From RYN-230 sp036497945 (GTDB taxonomy: Bacteria > Actinomycetota > Actinomycetes > Streptosporangiales > Streptosporangiaceae), in NCBI GenBank assembly GCA_036497945.1, contig DASXIN010000040.1, forward strand, positions 6,577 through 70,576: a DNA stretch of 64,000 nt, written 5' to 3'. The position numbers and the translations under genes were made by a program. Below the pieces are notes generated by a model. The model had not been told where the DNA came from. It worked only from the letters and a program-made list of their open reading frames with translations, and did no database searches. Shown in pieces: positions 16,206-25,449 of the stretch (position 1 is the first letter of the stretch; each line of letters begins with the position of its first letter).

Positions 16206-18593
16206 CTACTGTCCGGGCCCCCCGGTAGCCAGCAGGCAGTCGAGCAGCGGCAGGGCGCCCTGCTTGGACAGCGGTTCGTTGCCGTCCCCGCACTTGGGTG
16301 ACTGGATGCAGGACGGGCAGCCGGTCTGGCACGCGCAACTGCGAATGGCGTCCGCGGTTGCCGACAGCCAGTCCCGGGCGGCCTGGAAGCCGCGCTCGGC
16401 GAAGCCCGCCCCGCCGTCGTGCCCGTCGTACACGAACACGGTGAGCTGCCCGGTCGCCGGGTGCTCGTCGGCCGACACGCCGCCGACGTCCCACCGGTCG
16501 CACGCCGCGAACAGCGGCAGCAGCCCGATCGAGGCGTGTTCCGCCGCGTGCGCGGCCCCCGGCAGGTCCACCCCCTGATCGAGCAGGTCCCGACGCTGGC
16601 GGGCCGAGATGGTCCACCACACCGCCCGGGTGCGCAGCGTCTGCGGCGGCAGGCTGAGCGGGAACCGGCCGAGCGGGCGGTTGGTCCGGGCGCTGCGCCG
16701 AACGTAGCCGGTTACCTGGCGCCGCACTTGGACGTCACCAAAATGCACCGTGGCGTCCTGCCAGCTCTCACTGCGCAGCGCGCGGCTGACCTCGATCGCG
16801 GTGACCTGCCGGGCCGAGGTGGCATACCCAGGGTCGGCGGGCCGCACCAGCGCCACCCCGCCGGGCAGGTCAAGCTCCTCGACCAGGTACATCTCGCCCT
16901 GGTGTGGGTAGACCGCCCCGGCGTGCACGAGCAGGTGCGAGGACGGCTCGTCCACCGTCCCCACCAGCCGGCCGGTAGGCAGCTCGACGATTTTGACCGG
17001 GCGGGTCCCGGTGCCGCGCAGCCCGGTGTGCCGTGGGCGGCCCCGGCTGGTCCAGTACAGCGCGCCACCGCGGCGGCGCAGCATCCCGCGCCGGGCCAGC
17101 GCGTCCGCGATCTCGCTGCCGCCGGGGCCGAACGTGGTCAGGTCCGCCTGGGTGAGCGGTAGTTCGGCGGCGGCCGCGCACAGATGCGGGGCCAGCACGT
17201 ACGGGTTGGCCGGGTCGAGCACGGTCGCCTCGACCGGGCGGCGCAGCAGCGCCTCGGGGTGGTGCACCAGATAGGTGTCTAGTGGGTCGTCCCGGGCGAT
17301 CAGCACCACCACCGCGGGACGGCCCGCCCGGCCGGCCCGGCCGGCCTGCTGCCACAGCGCGGCCCGGGTGCCCGGCCAGCCGGCGATGAGCACCGCGTCC
17401 AGGCCGGTGATGTCCACGCCCAGCTCCAGTGCGGTGGTGGTGGCCAGCCCGGTGATGGCGCCGGTGCGCAGCGCCTCCTCCAGCGCCCGGCGGTCGTCGT
17501 GCAGGTACCCAGACCGGTAGGCGGCCACCCGCTCGCTCTCGGCCGCCGCGCCCGCCTCGCGGAGCGCCCGCCGCGCGGCCAGCGCCACCCCCTCGGCGCC
17601 GCGCCGGGACCGGGTGAAGGCGAGCACCGGGACCTGCTCGGCCACCAGGTCGGCCAGCAGGGTGGCCGCCTCCGCGGTCGCGCTGCGCCGGACCGGCGCG
17701 TCCGCCTCACCGTGCGCCCGGGTGAGCGGTGGCTCCCACAGGCCGAAGGTGACCGGCCCGCGGGGCGCGGCGTTCTCGGTGACCGCCTGGGCCGGCCGCC
17801 CGGTGAGCAGCCGCGCGCAGTCGGCCGGGTCGCTGACCGTGGCCGAGGCGAGCAGGAACACCGGCTCGATGCTGGCCGGTCGGGTGCTGCCTGGTGTTGC
17901 GCTGGCTGGTTTGGTGACCGCGGCCTCGATGTGATGCACCGCGACCCGGTGCAGCCGGCGCAGCACCTGGGCCACGTGCGAGCCGAACACGCCCCGGTAG
18001 GTGTGGCACTCGTCCACCACGATGTAGCGCAGCCGCCGGTAGAACCCGGTCCACCGGGCATGCCGGGGGAGCAGGGTCTGGTGCAACATGTCCGGCGTGG
18101 TCAGCAGGTAGTTGGCGTGACTGCGGGCCCAGTCCCGCTGCGCGGCGGGCGTGTCGCCGTCCAGCACCGCGGCCCGCACCCCGGGGATGCCCAGCTCGCC
18201 GAGCGCGCGCAACTGGTCCGCGGCCAGCGCCCGGGTCGGCGCGAGGTAGAGCACGGTGCCCGCTTCCAGCACCGCGGTGAGCGCGGGCAGCAGGTAGCCG
18301 AGCGACTTCCCGGACGCGGTGCCGGTGGCGATGATCACGTCCCGGCCGGACCGGGCCTGCTCGGCCATGGCGGCCTGGTGCGCCCATGGTGCGGGCACGC
18401 CGCGCGCGGAAAAGCCTTCGGTCACGGCGGCCGGCGCCCAGCTGGGCCAGGGCACCTGCCGCCCTTCGTGGCCGGCCATGTACTCTACGTGGATCAGGCG
18501 TCCTGACTGCGCGCCGTGGCGCAGCACAAGGTCGGCGGGGGAGGACGCCGCGAGCGGGGGTTCGCCAGCCCGGAGCGGAGTGAGCGTAGTCAT
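16206..18593 (-). CDS. DEAD/DEAH helicase with C-terminal MZB (DUF1998) zinc domain, MrfA-like
   Basis: 795 aa from ATG 18593, preferred for its GGGAG; an ATG six codons upstream is possible. Superfamily 2 motifs: Walker A ATGTASGKS, DECH in VVDECHTYRG, LLASATVS, and QAGRAGRAG. The C-terminus has a cysteine cluster CACQTGCPSCIQSPKCG, the MZB domain of the MrfA/Hrq1 group. MrfA of Bacillus works in mitomycin-damage repair, so a role in DNA lesion repair is likely. No MrfB-like nuclease is adjacent. The gene corresponds to Rv3649 and, in Streptomyces, to the helicase beside bldG. Confidence 0.85.
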   Translation of the reverse strand: MTTLTPLRAGEPPLAASSPADLVLRHGAQSGRLIHVEYMAGHEGRQVPWPSWAPAAVTEGFSARGVPAPWAHQAAMAEQARSGRDVIIATGTASGKSLGYLLPALTAVLEAGTVLYLAPTRALAADQLRALGELGIPGVRAAVLDGDTPAAQRDWARSHANYLLTTPDMLHQTLLPRHARWTGFYRRLRYIVVDECHTYRGVFGSHVAQVLRRLHRVAVHHIEAAVTKPASATPGSTRPASIEPVFLLASATVSDPADCARLLTGRPAQAVTENAAPRGPVTFGLWEPPLTRAHGEADAPVRRSATAEAATLLADLVAEQVPVLAFTRSRRGAEGVALAARRALREAGAAAESERVAAYRSGYLHDDRRALEEALRTGAITGLATTTALELGVDITGLDAVLIAGWPGTRAALWQQAGRAGRAGRPAVVVLIARDDPLDTYLVHHPEALLRRPVEATVLDPANPYVLAPHLCAAAAELPLTQADLTTFGPGGSEIADALARRGMLRRRGGALYWTSRGRPRHTGLRGTGTRPVKIVELPTGRLVGTVDEPSSHLLVHAGAVYPHQGEMYLVEELDLPGGVALVRPADPGYATSARQVTAIEVSRALRSESWQDATVHFGDVQVRRQVTGYVRRSARTNRPLGRFPLSLPPQTLRTRAVWWTISARQRRDLLDQGVDLPGAAHAAEHASIGLLPLFAACDRWDVGGVSADEHPATGQLTVFVYDGHDGGAGFAERGFQAARDWLSATADAIRSCACQTGCPSCIQSPKCGDGNEPLSKQGALPLLDCLLATGGPGQ

Positions 18594-18779
18594 CGGCTCC
18601 CAGTGTGACATCTGTACCCGGGGTGCCTCGAAGCGTGAACTCGTGTAGACATGACGTCAGAGCGTGGTTGAATGCGCCACGGGACCAGATGCCTCCCCGG
18701 AGCGCTGCCCCGGGACGCCCGACCACTAATGAGATAGACATAGTCCGACCGACACGGGCTGCATGGTGCTGGAGGATTT

Positions 18780-19130
18780 GTGGATCTGAAGCTTGACCAT
18801 CACACCACGGACGGGATTGAGGTTGTCGACGTCGAGGGTGAGATCGATGTCTACACCGCGCCGCGGCTCCGTGAGCTGCTCATCGAGCTGGTGAACAACG
18901 GTCACTACCAGCTCGTGGTGAATATGGAGAAGGTCGAGTTCCTGGACTCGACCGGCCTCGGGGTGCTGGTCGGCGGGCTGAAGCGGGTCCGCGCCCACGA
19001 CGGGTCGCTCGACCTGGTCTGCACCCAGGAGCGCATCCTCAAGATCTTCCGCATCACCGGGCTGACCAAGGTCTTCGGGATTCACGACAGCGTCGATGAG
19101 GCGATCACCGCGCGGAAGTCGGAGAAGTAG
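18780..19130 (+). CDS. bldG: BldG-type anti-sigma factor antagonist (STAS domain)
   Basis: 116 aa, GTG start with GGAGG five bases upstream. A single STAS domain with the phosphorylatable serine S57 in FLDSTGLGVLVGGLKRVRAH, near-identical to Streptomyces BldG including RILKIFRITGLTKVF. BldG binds anti-sigma factors when unphosphorylated, freeing stress or developmental sigma factors. The next gene encodes the kinase/anti-sigma partner and then hppA, the same order as in Streptomyces. The 168-base region upstream must hold its promoter. Confidence 0.9.
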   Translation: MDLKLDHHTTDGIEVVDVEGEIDVYTAPRLRELLIELVNNGHYQLVVNMEKVEFLDSTGLGVLVGGLKRVRAHDGSLDLVCTQERILKIFRITGLTKVFGIHDSVDEAITARKSEK

Positions 19131-19156
19131 CGGCGACGTACGCTCTTCATCCGGTC

Positions 19157-19627
19157 ATGGCCACTGTCGAAATGAGCTTTACGCCGCTGCCTGTGCATGT
19201 GCGCACGGCCCGGCTCGTCGCTACCGCCGTCGCGCGGCGCAGCGGTGTCCAGGAGGCCCTCCTCGACGAGGTCCGCCTCGCGGTAGGTGAGGCCTGCTCC
19301 CGCGCGGTCGAGGCGCACCAGGCGCACTGCCCGGCTGAGCCGGTCCGGATCGAGCTGACCGGGTCCGACGGACGGTTCGAGGTTGTCGTCACGGACGCGG
19401 CGATCGCCGCGTCCGCAGACCCCGGGACCGGTGCGCCCGCGCCGCCCGGCGGCTGGGCCGGCCATGGGGTAGCCAACGGTGATAGTGCTCACACTGCGGG
19501 TGGTTTCCCGCAGGAAGGCCTGGGCCTCGCGGTGATCGCGGGCCTGGCCGACGACGTCCAGTTCACCCGTACGCCCGCCGGGCTCAGCATCAGGATGAGC
19601 TGGCCATCTGGCGGCACTGGCGGCTGA
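19157..19627 (+). CDS. anti-sigma factor, histidine-kinase-like ATPase (BldG partner)
   Basis: 156 aa, ATG start 26 bases after bldG. HATPase_c_2 fold: the N-box is seen in LLDEVRLAVGEACSRAVEAH (the usual conserved Asn is Ser/Arg here) and a C-terminal glycine-rich GLGLAVIAGLADDV. It matches in position the ApgA/SCO3548 anti-sigma factor of Streptomyces, the serine kinase-type partner of BldG. The replaced N-box Asn could weaken ATP/Mg binding. A variable glycine/proline-rich loop (about 85-115) interrupts the domain. Confidence 0.8.
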   Translation: MATVEMSFTPLPVHVRTARLVATAVARRSGVQEALLDEVRLAVGEACSRAVEAHQAHCPAEPVRIELTGSDGRFEVVVTDAAIAASADPGTGAPAPPGGWAGHGVANGDSAHTAGGFPQEGLGLAVIAGLADDVQFTRTPAGLSIRMSWPSGGTGG

Positions 19628-19937
19628 CCAGCCACGGCAGGCGGGCTGGCGGCCGATGTGCGGACATCTCTGCCAGCCGCAGCACTAATGTGATTACCTG
19701 TGCAGGGGGAGCAGCGCGGCCCTCTAGCGGGCTTGGCCCCGCCTCGCATCCGGCGGCCGACATGCGTAGACTCCCGGCACTGCTTTTTTGGCACTGTGTC
19801 CATCCTGTCCGTCCTTGGCCGTTTCCGGCGCTGGTCGATCAGCGGCCGGCCGATCCATGGCTGGCCGACCAGGCCGGGGAATAGCCGGGCGCGTGCCAGG
19901 GCGGCCGCGTGCCACTGTCTAGGAGGACAGAACAAGG
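19628..19937. other. 310-base gene-free region upstream of hppA
   Basis: No convincing coding frame. It should contain the hppA promoter; the ribosome site AGGAGG lies about 13 bases before the ATG at 19938. GC-rich inverted segments occur around 19850-19880, but no known riboswitch core was recognised. Confidence 0.4.
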
Positions 19938-22295
19938 ATGTCTGGGCTCAAACTCGCCGCGGGGAGCGGGGCGGTCAGTGTCAGCGGCAGCAACTTGACA
20001 TGGGTCATCGTTGTCGCCGTCGTCGCACTGCTTGCCCTGGCCGTGGCCGGCGTGCTGGTACGTGAGGTACTCGCCGCCAGCCAGGGCACCGAACGGATGC
20101 AGGAGATCGCCCATGCGGTGCAGGAAGGGGCCGCCGCTTACCTGCGGCGCCAGTTCCGCACCCTGGGCGTTTTCGTTGTTGTCATTTTCTTCGTGCTGTT
20201 GCTGCTGCCCGCGGACGGATCCTCGGTGCGCTGGGGCCGCAGCATCTTCTTCTTGGTCGGCGCGCTGTTCTCGGCCACCACCGGGTTCACCGGTATGTGG
20301 CTGGCGGTGCGCGGCAACGTCCGGGTGGCCGCGGCGGCCCGCGCCGGGTTCGATGGCGAGCGGCCCGCGATGCGGATCGCGTTCCGCACCGGCGGGGTGG
20401 CCGGCATGTTCACCGTCGGGCTCGGCTTGTTCGGGGCGGCGCTGGTGGTGCTGCTCTACCGGGAGAACGCGCCGAACGTGTTGGAGGGCTTCGGCTTCGG
20501 CGCGGCCCTGCTGGCCATGTTCATGCGAGTCGGCGGCGGTATCTTCACCAAGGCCGCCGACGTCGGCGCCGACCTGGTCGGCAAGGTCGAGAAGGGCATC
20601 CCCGAGGACGACCCGCGGAACGCGGCCACCATCGCCGACAACGTCGGGGACAATGTGGGTGACTGCGCCGGGATGGCGGCCGACCTGTTCGAGTCGTACG
20701 CGGTCATGCTGGTCGCGGCGCTCATCCTGGGCAAGGCGGCGTTCGGTAATGATGGCCTCGTCTTCCCGCTGATCATCCCGATGATCGGGGTGATCACCGC
20801 GGTGGCGGGGATCTTCCTGGTCATGCCGCGCAAGGGCGACCGGAGCGGGATGACCGCGATCAACCGCGGTTTCTTCATCTCGGCGGTCATCTCCCTGGTG
20901 CTGGTCATCGGCGCCGCGTTCCTGTACCTGCCGGCCCACTTCAGTGAGCTCAAGGGCGTGACCGGGGCGGGCGCCGCGGCGATCCTGCATCACAGCGGCA
21001 GCCCGCGCTGGCTGGCCATCGGCGCGGTGCTCATCGGGCTGGTGCTGGCCAGCGCCATCCAGCTGCTCACCGGGTACTTCACCGAGACCAACCGCAAGCC
21101 GGTCAGGGAGATCGCGGAAAGCTCGCAGACCGGCGCGGCTACCGTCATCCTGTCCGGCATCTCGGTCGGGCTGGAGTCGGCCGTGTACTCGGCGCTGCTC
21201 ATCGCCGGGGCGGTGTACGCCGCATTCCTGCTCGGCACGGGCAACGCGACCCTCGCGCTGTTCGCCGTGGCGCTGGCCGGCACCGGCCTGCTGACCACGG
21301 TCGGCGTCATTGTGTCCATGGACACTTTCGGCCCGGTGTCGGACAACGCGCAGGGAATCGCCGAGATGTCCGGCGACGTGGAGGGCGACGGTGCTGTCGT
21401 ACTCACCAAGCTGGACGCGGTCGGCAACACCACCAAGGCCATCACCAAGGGCATCGCGATCTCCACCGCGGTGCTGGCTGCGACCGCGCTGTTCGGCTCA
21501 TTCCGCACCACCGTGGAACAGGCGCTGGGCCGGGCGGCCGGCACCTTCAGCCTGTCCGTGGACCGGCCCAACGTGCTGGTCGGAGTGCTGGTCGGCGCGA
21601 GTGTGGTGTTCTTCTTCTCCGGTCTGCTGATCATGGCAGTGGGCCGGGCGGCCGGCCAGGTCGTGTGGGAGGTCCGGCAGCAGTTCCGCAACCACCCCGG
21701 GATCATGGACTACACCGAGCGGCCCGAGTACGGCCGGGTGGTGGACATCTGCACCAAGGACTCGCTCCGCGAACTGATCACCCCGGGGCTGCTGGCGGTG
21801 CTCACCCCGATCGCGGTCGGCTTCGCGTTCGGCTACGCCCCGCTCGGCTCCTTCCTGGTCGGGGCGATCGCGGCCGGCGCGCTGATGGCCGTGTTCCTGG
21901 CCAACTCCGGCGGTGCCTGGGACAACGCCAAGAAGCTGGTCGAGGACGGCAACTACGGCGGCAAGGGCTCGGAGGCGCACGCGGCCACGGTCATCGGTGA
22001 CACCGTCGGCGACCCGTTCAAGGACACCGCTGGCCCGGCCATCAACCCGCTGATCAAGGTGATGAACCTGGTCTCCCTGCTGATCGCCACCAGCGTGGTC
22101 AAGTACAGCCACAACCTCGGCCTGCGGACCGGCGTGGCGGTCGCGGCGGTGGCCATCGTGGTCACCGCGGTCGTGATCTCCAAGCGGCGGTCGACGAGCG
22201 TGTCCTCGGGCGGCCCGGGAGCACCGCCCGAGCCGGCCAGCCCGGCCGAGCCAGCCGAGCCATCGGGCCAGGCCCCGGCCAGCACCCCGGGCTGA
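19938..22295 (+). CDS. hppA: membrane-bound proton-translocating pyrophosphatase
   Basis: 785 aa with about 16 membrane helices. The substrate site is plain: DVGADLVGKVE, then DDPRNAATIADNVGDNVGD, and a C-terminal GDTVGDPFKDTAGP. The motif GNTTKAITKG has lysine at the position that separates K+-independent enzymes (Lys) from K+-dependent ones (Ala), so this is the K+-independent H+-pumping class. It couples PPi hydrolysis to proton export across the membrane. A Pro/Glu/Ala-rich tail (about 750-785) is variable. Same place next to bldG as in Streptomyces. Confidence 0.95.
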   Translation: MSGLKLAAGSGAVSVSGSNLTWVIVVAVVALLALAVAGVLVREVLAASQGTERMQEIAHAVQEGAAAYLRRQFRTLGVFVVVIFFVLLLLPADGSSVRWGRSIFFLVGALFSATTGFTGMWLAVRGNVRVAAAARAGFDGERPAMRIAFRTGGVAGMFTVGLGLFGAALVVLLYRENAPNVLEGFGFGAALLAMFMRVGGGIFTKAADVGADLVGKVEKGIPEDDPRNAATIADNVGDNVGDCAGMAADLFESYAVMLVAALILGKAAFGNDGLVFPLIIPMIGVITAVAGIFLVMPRKGDRSGMTAINRGFFISAVISLVLVIGAAFLYLPAHFSELKGVTGAGAAAILHHSGSPRWLAIGAVLIGLVLASAIQLLTGYFTETNRKPVREIAESSQTGAATVILSGISVGLESAVYSALLIAGAVYAAFLLGTGNATLALFAVALAGTGLLTTVGVIVSMDTFGPVSDNAQGIAEMSGDVEGDGAVVLTKLDAVGNTTKAITKGIAISTAVLAATALFGSFRTTVEQALGRAAGTFSLSVDRPNVLVGVLVGASVVFFFSGLLIMAVGRAAGQVVWEVRQQFRNHPGIMDYTERPEYGRVVDICTKDSLRELITPGLLAVLTPIAVGFAFGYAPLGSFLVGAIAAGALMAVFLANSGGAWDNAKKLVEDGNYGGKGSEAHAATVIGDTVGDPFKDTAGPAINPLIKVMNLVSLLIATSVVKYSHNLGLRTGVAVAAVAIVVTAVVISKRRSTSVSSGGPGAPPEPASPAEPAEPSGQAPASTPG

Positions 22296-22326
22296 CCAGC
22301 CCGGAGCGTTCCCGTACGGCGTGGGT

Positions 22327-22360
22327 GATCCCCCGGCCATCGTGGCGTAGCCGGGGGATC
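22327..22360 (+). terminator. hppA terminator hairpin
   Basis: Stem GATCCCCCGGC paired with GCCGGGGGATC (11 bp) around a 12-base loop, 31 bases after the hppA stop and 17 before the next start. No T tract. Confidence 0.6.
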
Positions 22361-22377
22361 GTCCATACTGAGAAGTC

Positions 22378-22896
22378 ATGACCGAGCGCACGCTGCTGGT
22401 GCTGCGGCACAGCAAGTCAGCCTGGCCGGAGGGCACCGCGGACATGGACCGGCCGCTGTCCGCCCGGGGCCAGCGGGACGCGGCCGCGGTAGGCCGGTGG
22501 CTGCGGGGCGAGGGCCTGGCCCCCGACCTGGTGGCCTGCTCCACCGCGGAGCGCACCAGGCAGACCTGGGATCTGGTCAGCGACCAGCTCGGCTGGGTCG
22601 GCGACGAGCCCGGGATGCTGCACTACGACCCCCGGCTGTACGACGCCAGCCCCGGCGACCTGCTCACCGTCATCCAGGAAACCCCCGACGAGGTCGCCAT
22701 CCTGGCCCTGGTCGGGCACAACCCGGGCGCCGCGGAACTGGTGCTGGCGCTGGCCGGCCAGCGCGAGCTGAGCTTCCCCACCTCGGCCCTGGCCGTCATC
22801 GGGTTCGGGGGCGGCTGGGCCGGGGTGGCGCCGGGGTCCGGGATGCTGGAAACGGTGTGGACGCCGAAGGGCGGGTCAGTCCGCCCGGCTGGCTGA
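22378..22896 (+). CDS. SixA-like histidine phosphatase
   Basis: 172 aa, ATG start. Histidine phosphatase superfamily: LLVLRHSKSAW holds the catalytic RH, and a second His lies in ALVGHNPGAAEL. Sequence and size fit the SixA group, which dephosphorylates phosphohistidine proteins or small phosphates. Its 3' end overlaps the convergent serB by 21 bases. Confidence 0.85.
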   Translation: MTERTLLVLRHSKSAWPEGTADMDRPLSARGQRDAAAVGRWLRGEGLAPDLVACSTAERTRQTWDLVSDQLGWVGDEPGMLHYDPRLYDASPGDLLTVIQETPDEVAILALVGHNPGAAELVLALAGQRELSFPTSALAVIGFGGGWAGVAPGSGMLETVWTPKGGSVRPAG

Positions 22897-24096
22897 CGGT
22901 GGCGCGGCCGCTGGGTCGCCTTCGTCCGCCGCCTCCACCTCGTCGCGGGGTACGCCCAGCAGGTACAGCACCGAGTCCAGATAGGGCACGCTGACCGAGG
23001 TGTCGGCCGCGTCTTTGACCACCGGCCGGGCGTTGAACGCCACGCCGAGGCCGGCCGCGGCGATCATGTCCAGGTCGTTGGCGCCGTCCCCGATGGCCAC
23101 CGCCTGGCTGACCGGGACGCCGGCCTGCGCGGCGAACCGGCGCAGCGCGTCCGCCTTGCCCGCCCGGTCGATGACCGGCCCGGTCAGCTTCCCGGTCAGC
23201 TTGCCCGCGGTGATCTCCAGCGTGTTGGCCGCCGTGTAGTCGATGCCCAGCTCGGCCGCTAGCGGCCCGGTGATCTGGGTGAAACCGCCGCTGACGATGC
23301 CGCACCGGAAGCCGAGCCGGTGCAGGGTACGGATCAGGGTCCGGGCGCCGGGGGCCAGTTCCAGCTGGCCGCGGACCGTGTCGAGCACGGCCTCGTCCAG
23401 CCCGGCCAGCATGGCGACGCGCTCCCGGAGCGAGGCGGCGAAGTCCAGTTCGCCGCGCATCGTGGTCTCGGTGATCTTGGCCATCTGCTCCGCGCACCCG
23501 GCGTGCGCGGCCAGCAGGTCGATCCCCTCGCCGGCGATCAGCGTGGAGTCCACGTCCATCACGACCAGGCGCATGGCCCGCCGGTGCAGGCCGCTGCGCT
23601 GCACCGCCACATCCACCCCCTGCTGGGTCGCCTCCTGGGCCAGCGCTACCCGCAGCGCTCCCGGATCGGCGCCGGATACGTCCAGCTCGATGCAGGTCAC
23701 CGGTCGGTGCGCGAGCCGGTCGATGCGGTCGATGTTCGCCCCGCTGGCCGCGATCCGGCCCGCGATGGCGGCCACCGCGGCCGGGGTCAGCGGGCTGCCC
23801 AGCACGGTGACATGCAGCCGGCCGCGGCGCCGGGCCTGCTCACCGGAACCCATCGTGATCTCGGCATCCAGGCCCAGGTCGGCCGCGACCGCGCGGATGG
23901 CCCGGTGGATCGCGGTCAGGTCAGGATCGCCGCCGCAGCCGAGCAGGGCGCCGAGCACCAGCCGTCCCCGGATCACCACCTGCTCGATGTCCAGTACGGT
24001 CAGTTCCTGCCCAGTCAGGGCGGTGAACAGCCGGGAGGTCACCCCGGGCCGGTCCCGGCCGGTCAGGGTGACCAGGAGTGTGGTGTGCGCGTTCAT
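22876..24096 (-). CDS. serB: phosphoserine phosphatase with N-terminal ACT domains
   Basis: 406 aa, ATG start. Residues about 1-170 contain ACT-type regulatory folds (LLVTLTGRDRPGVTSRLFTA); about 180-390 is the HAD catalytic domain with motif I LVVMDVDSTLIAGEG, then GIVSGGFTQ and AIGDGANDLDMI. It makes serine from O-phosphoserine, the last biosynthetic step, with likely feedback by serine through the ACT part. It is transcribed toward the SixA-like gene and divergently from the ABC ATPase. Confidence 0.9.
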   Translation of the reverse strand: MNAHTTLLVTLTGRDRPGVTSRLFTALTGQELTVLDIEQVVIRGRLVLGALLGCGGDPDLTAIHRAIRAVAADLGLDAEITMGSGEQARRRGRLHVTVLGSPLTPAAVAAIAGRIAASGANIDRIDRLAHRPVTCIELDVSGADPGALRVALAQEATQQGVDVAVQRSGLHRRAMRLVVMDVDSTLIAGEGIDLLAAHAGCAEQMAKITETTMRGELDFAASLRERVAMLAGLDEAVLDTVRGQLELAPGARTLIRTLHRLGFRCGIVSGGFTQITGPLAAELGIDYTAANTLEITAGKLTGKLTGPVIDRAGKADALRRFAAQAGVPVSQAVAIGDGANDLDMIAAAGLGVAFNARPVVKDAADTSVSVPYLDSVLYLLGVPRDEVEAADEGDPAAAPPSASRAD

Positions 24097-24225
24097 CGCT
24101 GCTCAACGCTACCGGTGCGGAGCGGCCGGCGCGCACCGGTGGGCTGGCCGTCCGCCATGACGTAAGTTCAGGTCTGACACGGAGCGTTGTTCACAAGGCG
24201 CCGGCGGGTCGCGGGAAGGAGCTGG

Positions 24226-25014
24226 ATGTCCGACGAGGTGGTGCGGCTGCGTGGTGTCGGGGTCCGGCGCGGCGGGTCGATGCTGCTACGTGACGTGGAC
24301 TGGACCGTTTACGACGACGAGCGGTGGGTGGTGATCGGGCCTAACGGCGCCGGCAAGACCACCCTGCTGCAAGTGGCCGGGTGCCAGCTGTTTCCCTCCG
24401 AGGGCAGTGCCGAGCTGCTGGGCAGCCGGCTCGGTGAGACGGACGTGTTCGAGCTCCGGCCGCGCATCGGGCTGGCCAGCGCGGCGGTCGCCGACCGGGT
24501 GCCGCCCGGCGAGAAAGTGATCGACCTGGTGCTCACCGCGTCCTACGCGATCGTCGGCCGGTGGAAGGAGGACTACGAGTCCTCCGACGTCACCCGGGCG
24601 GTCGAGTTGCTCGACGCGCTGGGCTGCGCGCACCTGATCCGGCGCCGGTTCACCACGCTGTCCGAGGGTGAGCGCAAGCGCGTGCAGATCGCCCGCGCCC
24701 TGATGCCCGACCCTGAGCTGCTGCTGCTCGACGAGCCCGCAGCCGGGCTGGATCTGGGCGGCCGGGAGGACCTGCTCCGCCGGATCTCGCTGCTGGCCCG
24801 CGATCCGCTCGCCCCGACCACGGTGCTGGTCACCCACCACGTGGAGGAGGTGCCGGAGGACTTCACCCACACGATGCTGCTGCGCCGCGGCGCGGTGCTG
24901 GCCGCCGGCCCGGTCCACGAGGTGCTCACCGAGCCCAACCTGGCCAAGTGCTTCGGCCTGCCGTTGATCCTGGAGCGGCACGGCGGGCGCTGGTCGGCCC
25001 GGGCGGCCCAGTAG
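24226..25014 (+). CDS. ABC transporter ATP-binding protein, stand-alone
   Basis: 262 aa; ATG 24226 follows GGAAGGA. Walker A GPNGAGKTT, signature LSEGERKRVQIARAL, Walker B LLLLDEPAAGL and H-loop VTHHVEE are intact. Close to the ModF/PhnC-like single ATPases found without a permease. No membrane partner lies nearby, so the transported substrate, or a non-transport role, cannot be inferred. Confidence 0.85.
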   Translation: MSDEVVRLRGVGVRRGGSMLLRDVDWTVYDDERWVVIGPNGAGKTTLLQVAGCQLFPSEGSAELLGSRLGETDVFELRPRIGLASAAVADRVPPGEKVIDLVLTASYAIVGRWKEDYESSDVTRAVELLDALGCAHLIRRRFTTLSEGERKRVQIARALMPDPELLLLDEPAAGLDLGGREDLLRRISLLARDPLAPTTVLVTHHVEEVPEDFTHTMLLRRGAVLAAGPVHEVLTEPNLAKCFGLPLILERHGGRWSARAAQ

Positions 25015-25047
25015 CGTCAACCCGGCCGTAACGGGTACACAGCTGGC

Positions 25048-25380
25048 ATGAAAGGGGACCGGGTCGAGATCGTCATCGACGCGGGCGGGGCCTCGCGGAC
25101 CTATGAGGTGACCGCGACCAAGGCCGGCCGCCGGGTCGAGGTGGTCACCGGGCGGGGCGTGGTGGAAGTCATGGAGGTCACCCGGGGCGGCTCGGTGGTG
25201 CGTACCGCCCGGTTCATGGCCAGCCGGGTTCTCGCCCTGGTGGAGCACCCAGCCAGCGACGGCGGCACGGATGGCGGGCGGCGGCCCGCCGCCTCGGCCG
25301 GCCGGCCTGCGGACGAGGCCGGGGAGCCGGTCAGCATGGTCGACGACGCCGTGGACCGGACCATCTCCCAGCTGGGCTAG
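25048..25380 (+). CDS. conserved hypothetical protein, 110 aa
   Basis: 110 aa, ATG start, 33 bases after the ABC gene. The first 70 residues look like a small beta-barrel (VEIVIDAGGASRTYEVTATK), the rest is a disordered Gly/Pro tail with a final helix (MVDDAVDRTISQLG). No family name recognised. Probably co-transcribed with the ATPase. Confidence 0.55.
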   Translation: MKGDRVEIVIDAGGASRTYEVTATKAGRRVEVVTGRGVVEVMEVTRGGSVVRTARFMASRVLALVEHPASDGGTDGGRRPAASAGRPADEAGEPVSMVDDAVDRTISQLG

Positions 25381-25449
25381 CCCGCTTGGCGGGGCGGCGG
25401 TTCTGCTACCTTCGTGGCTCCGGTGAGTGTTGCCCGGGAAGGAGCCGCC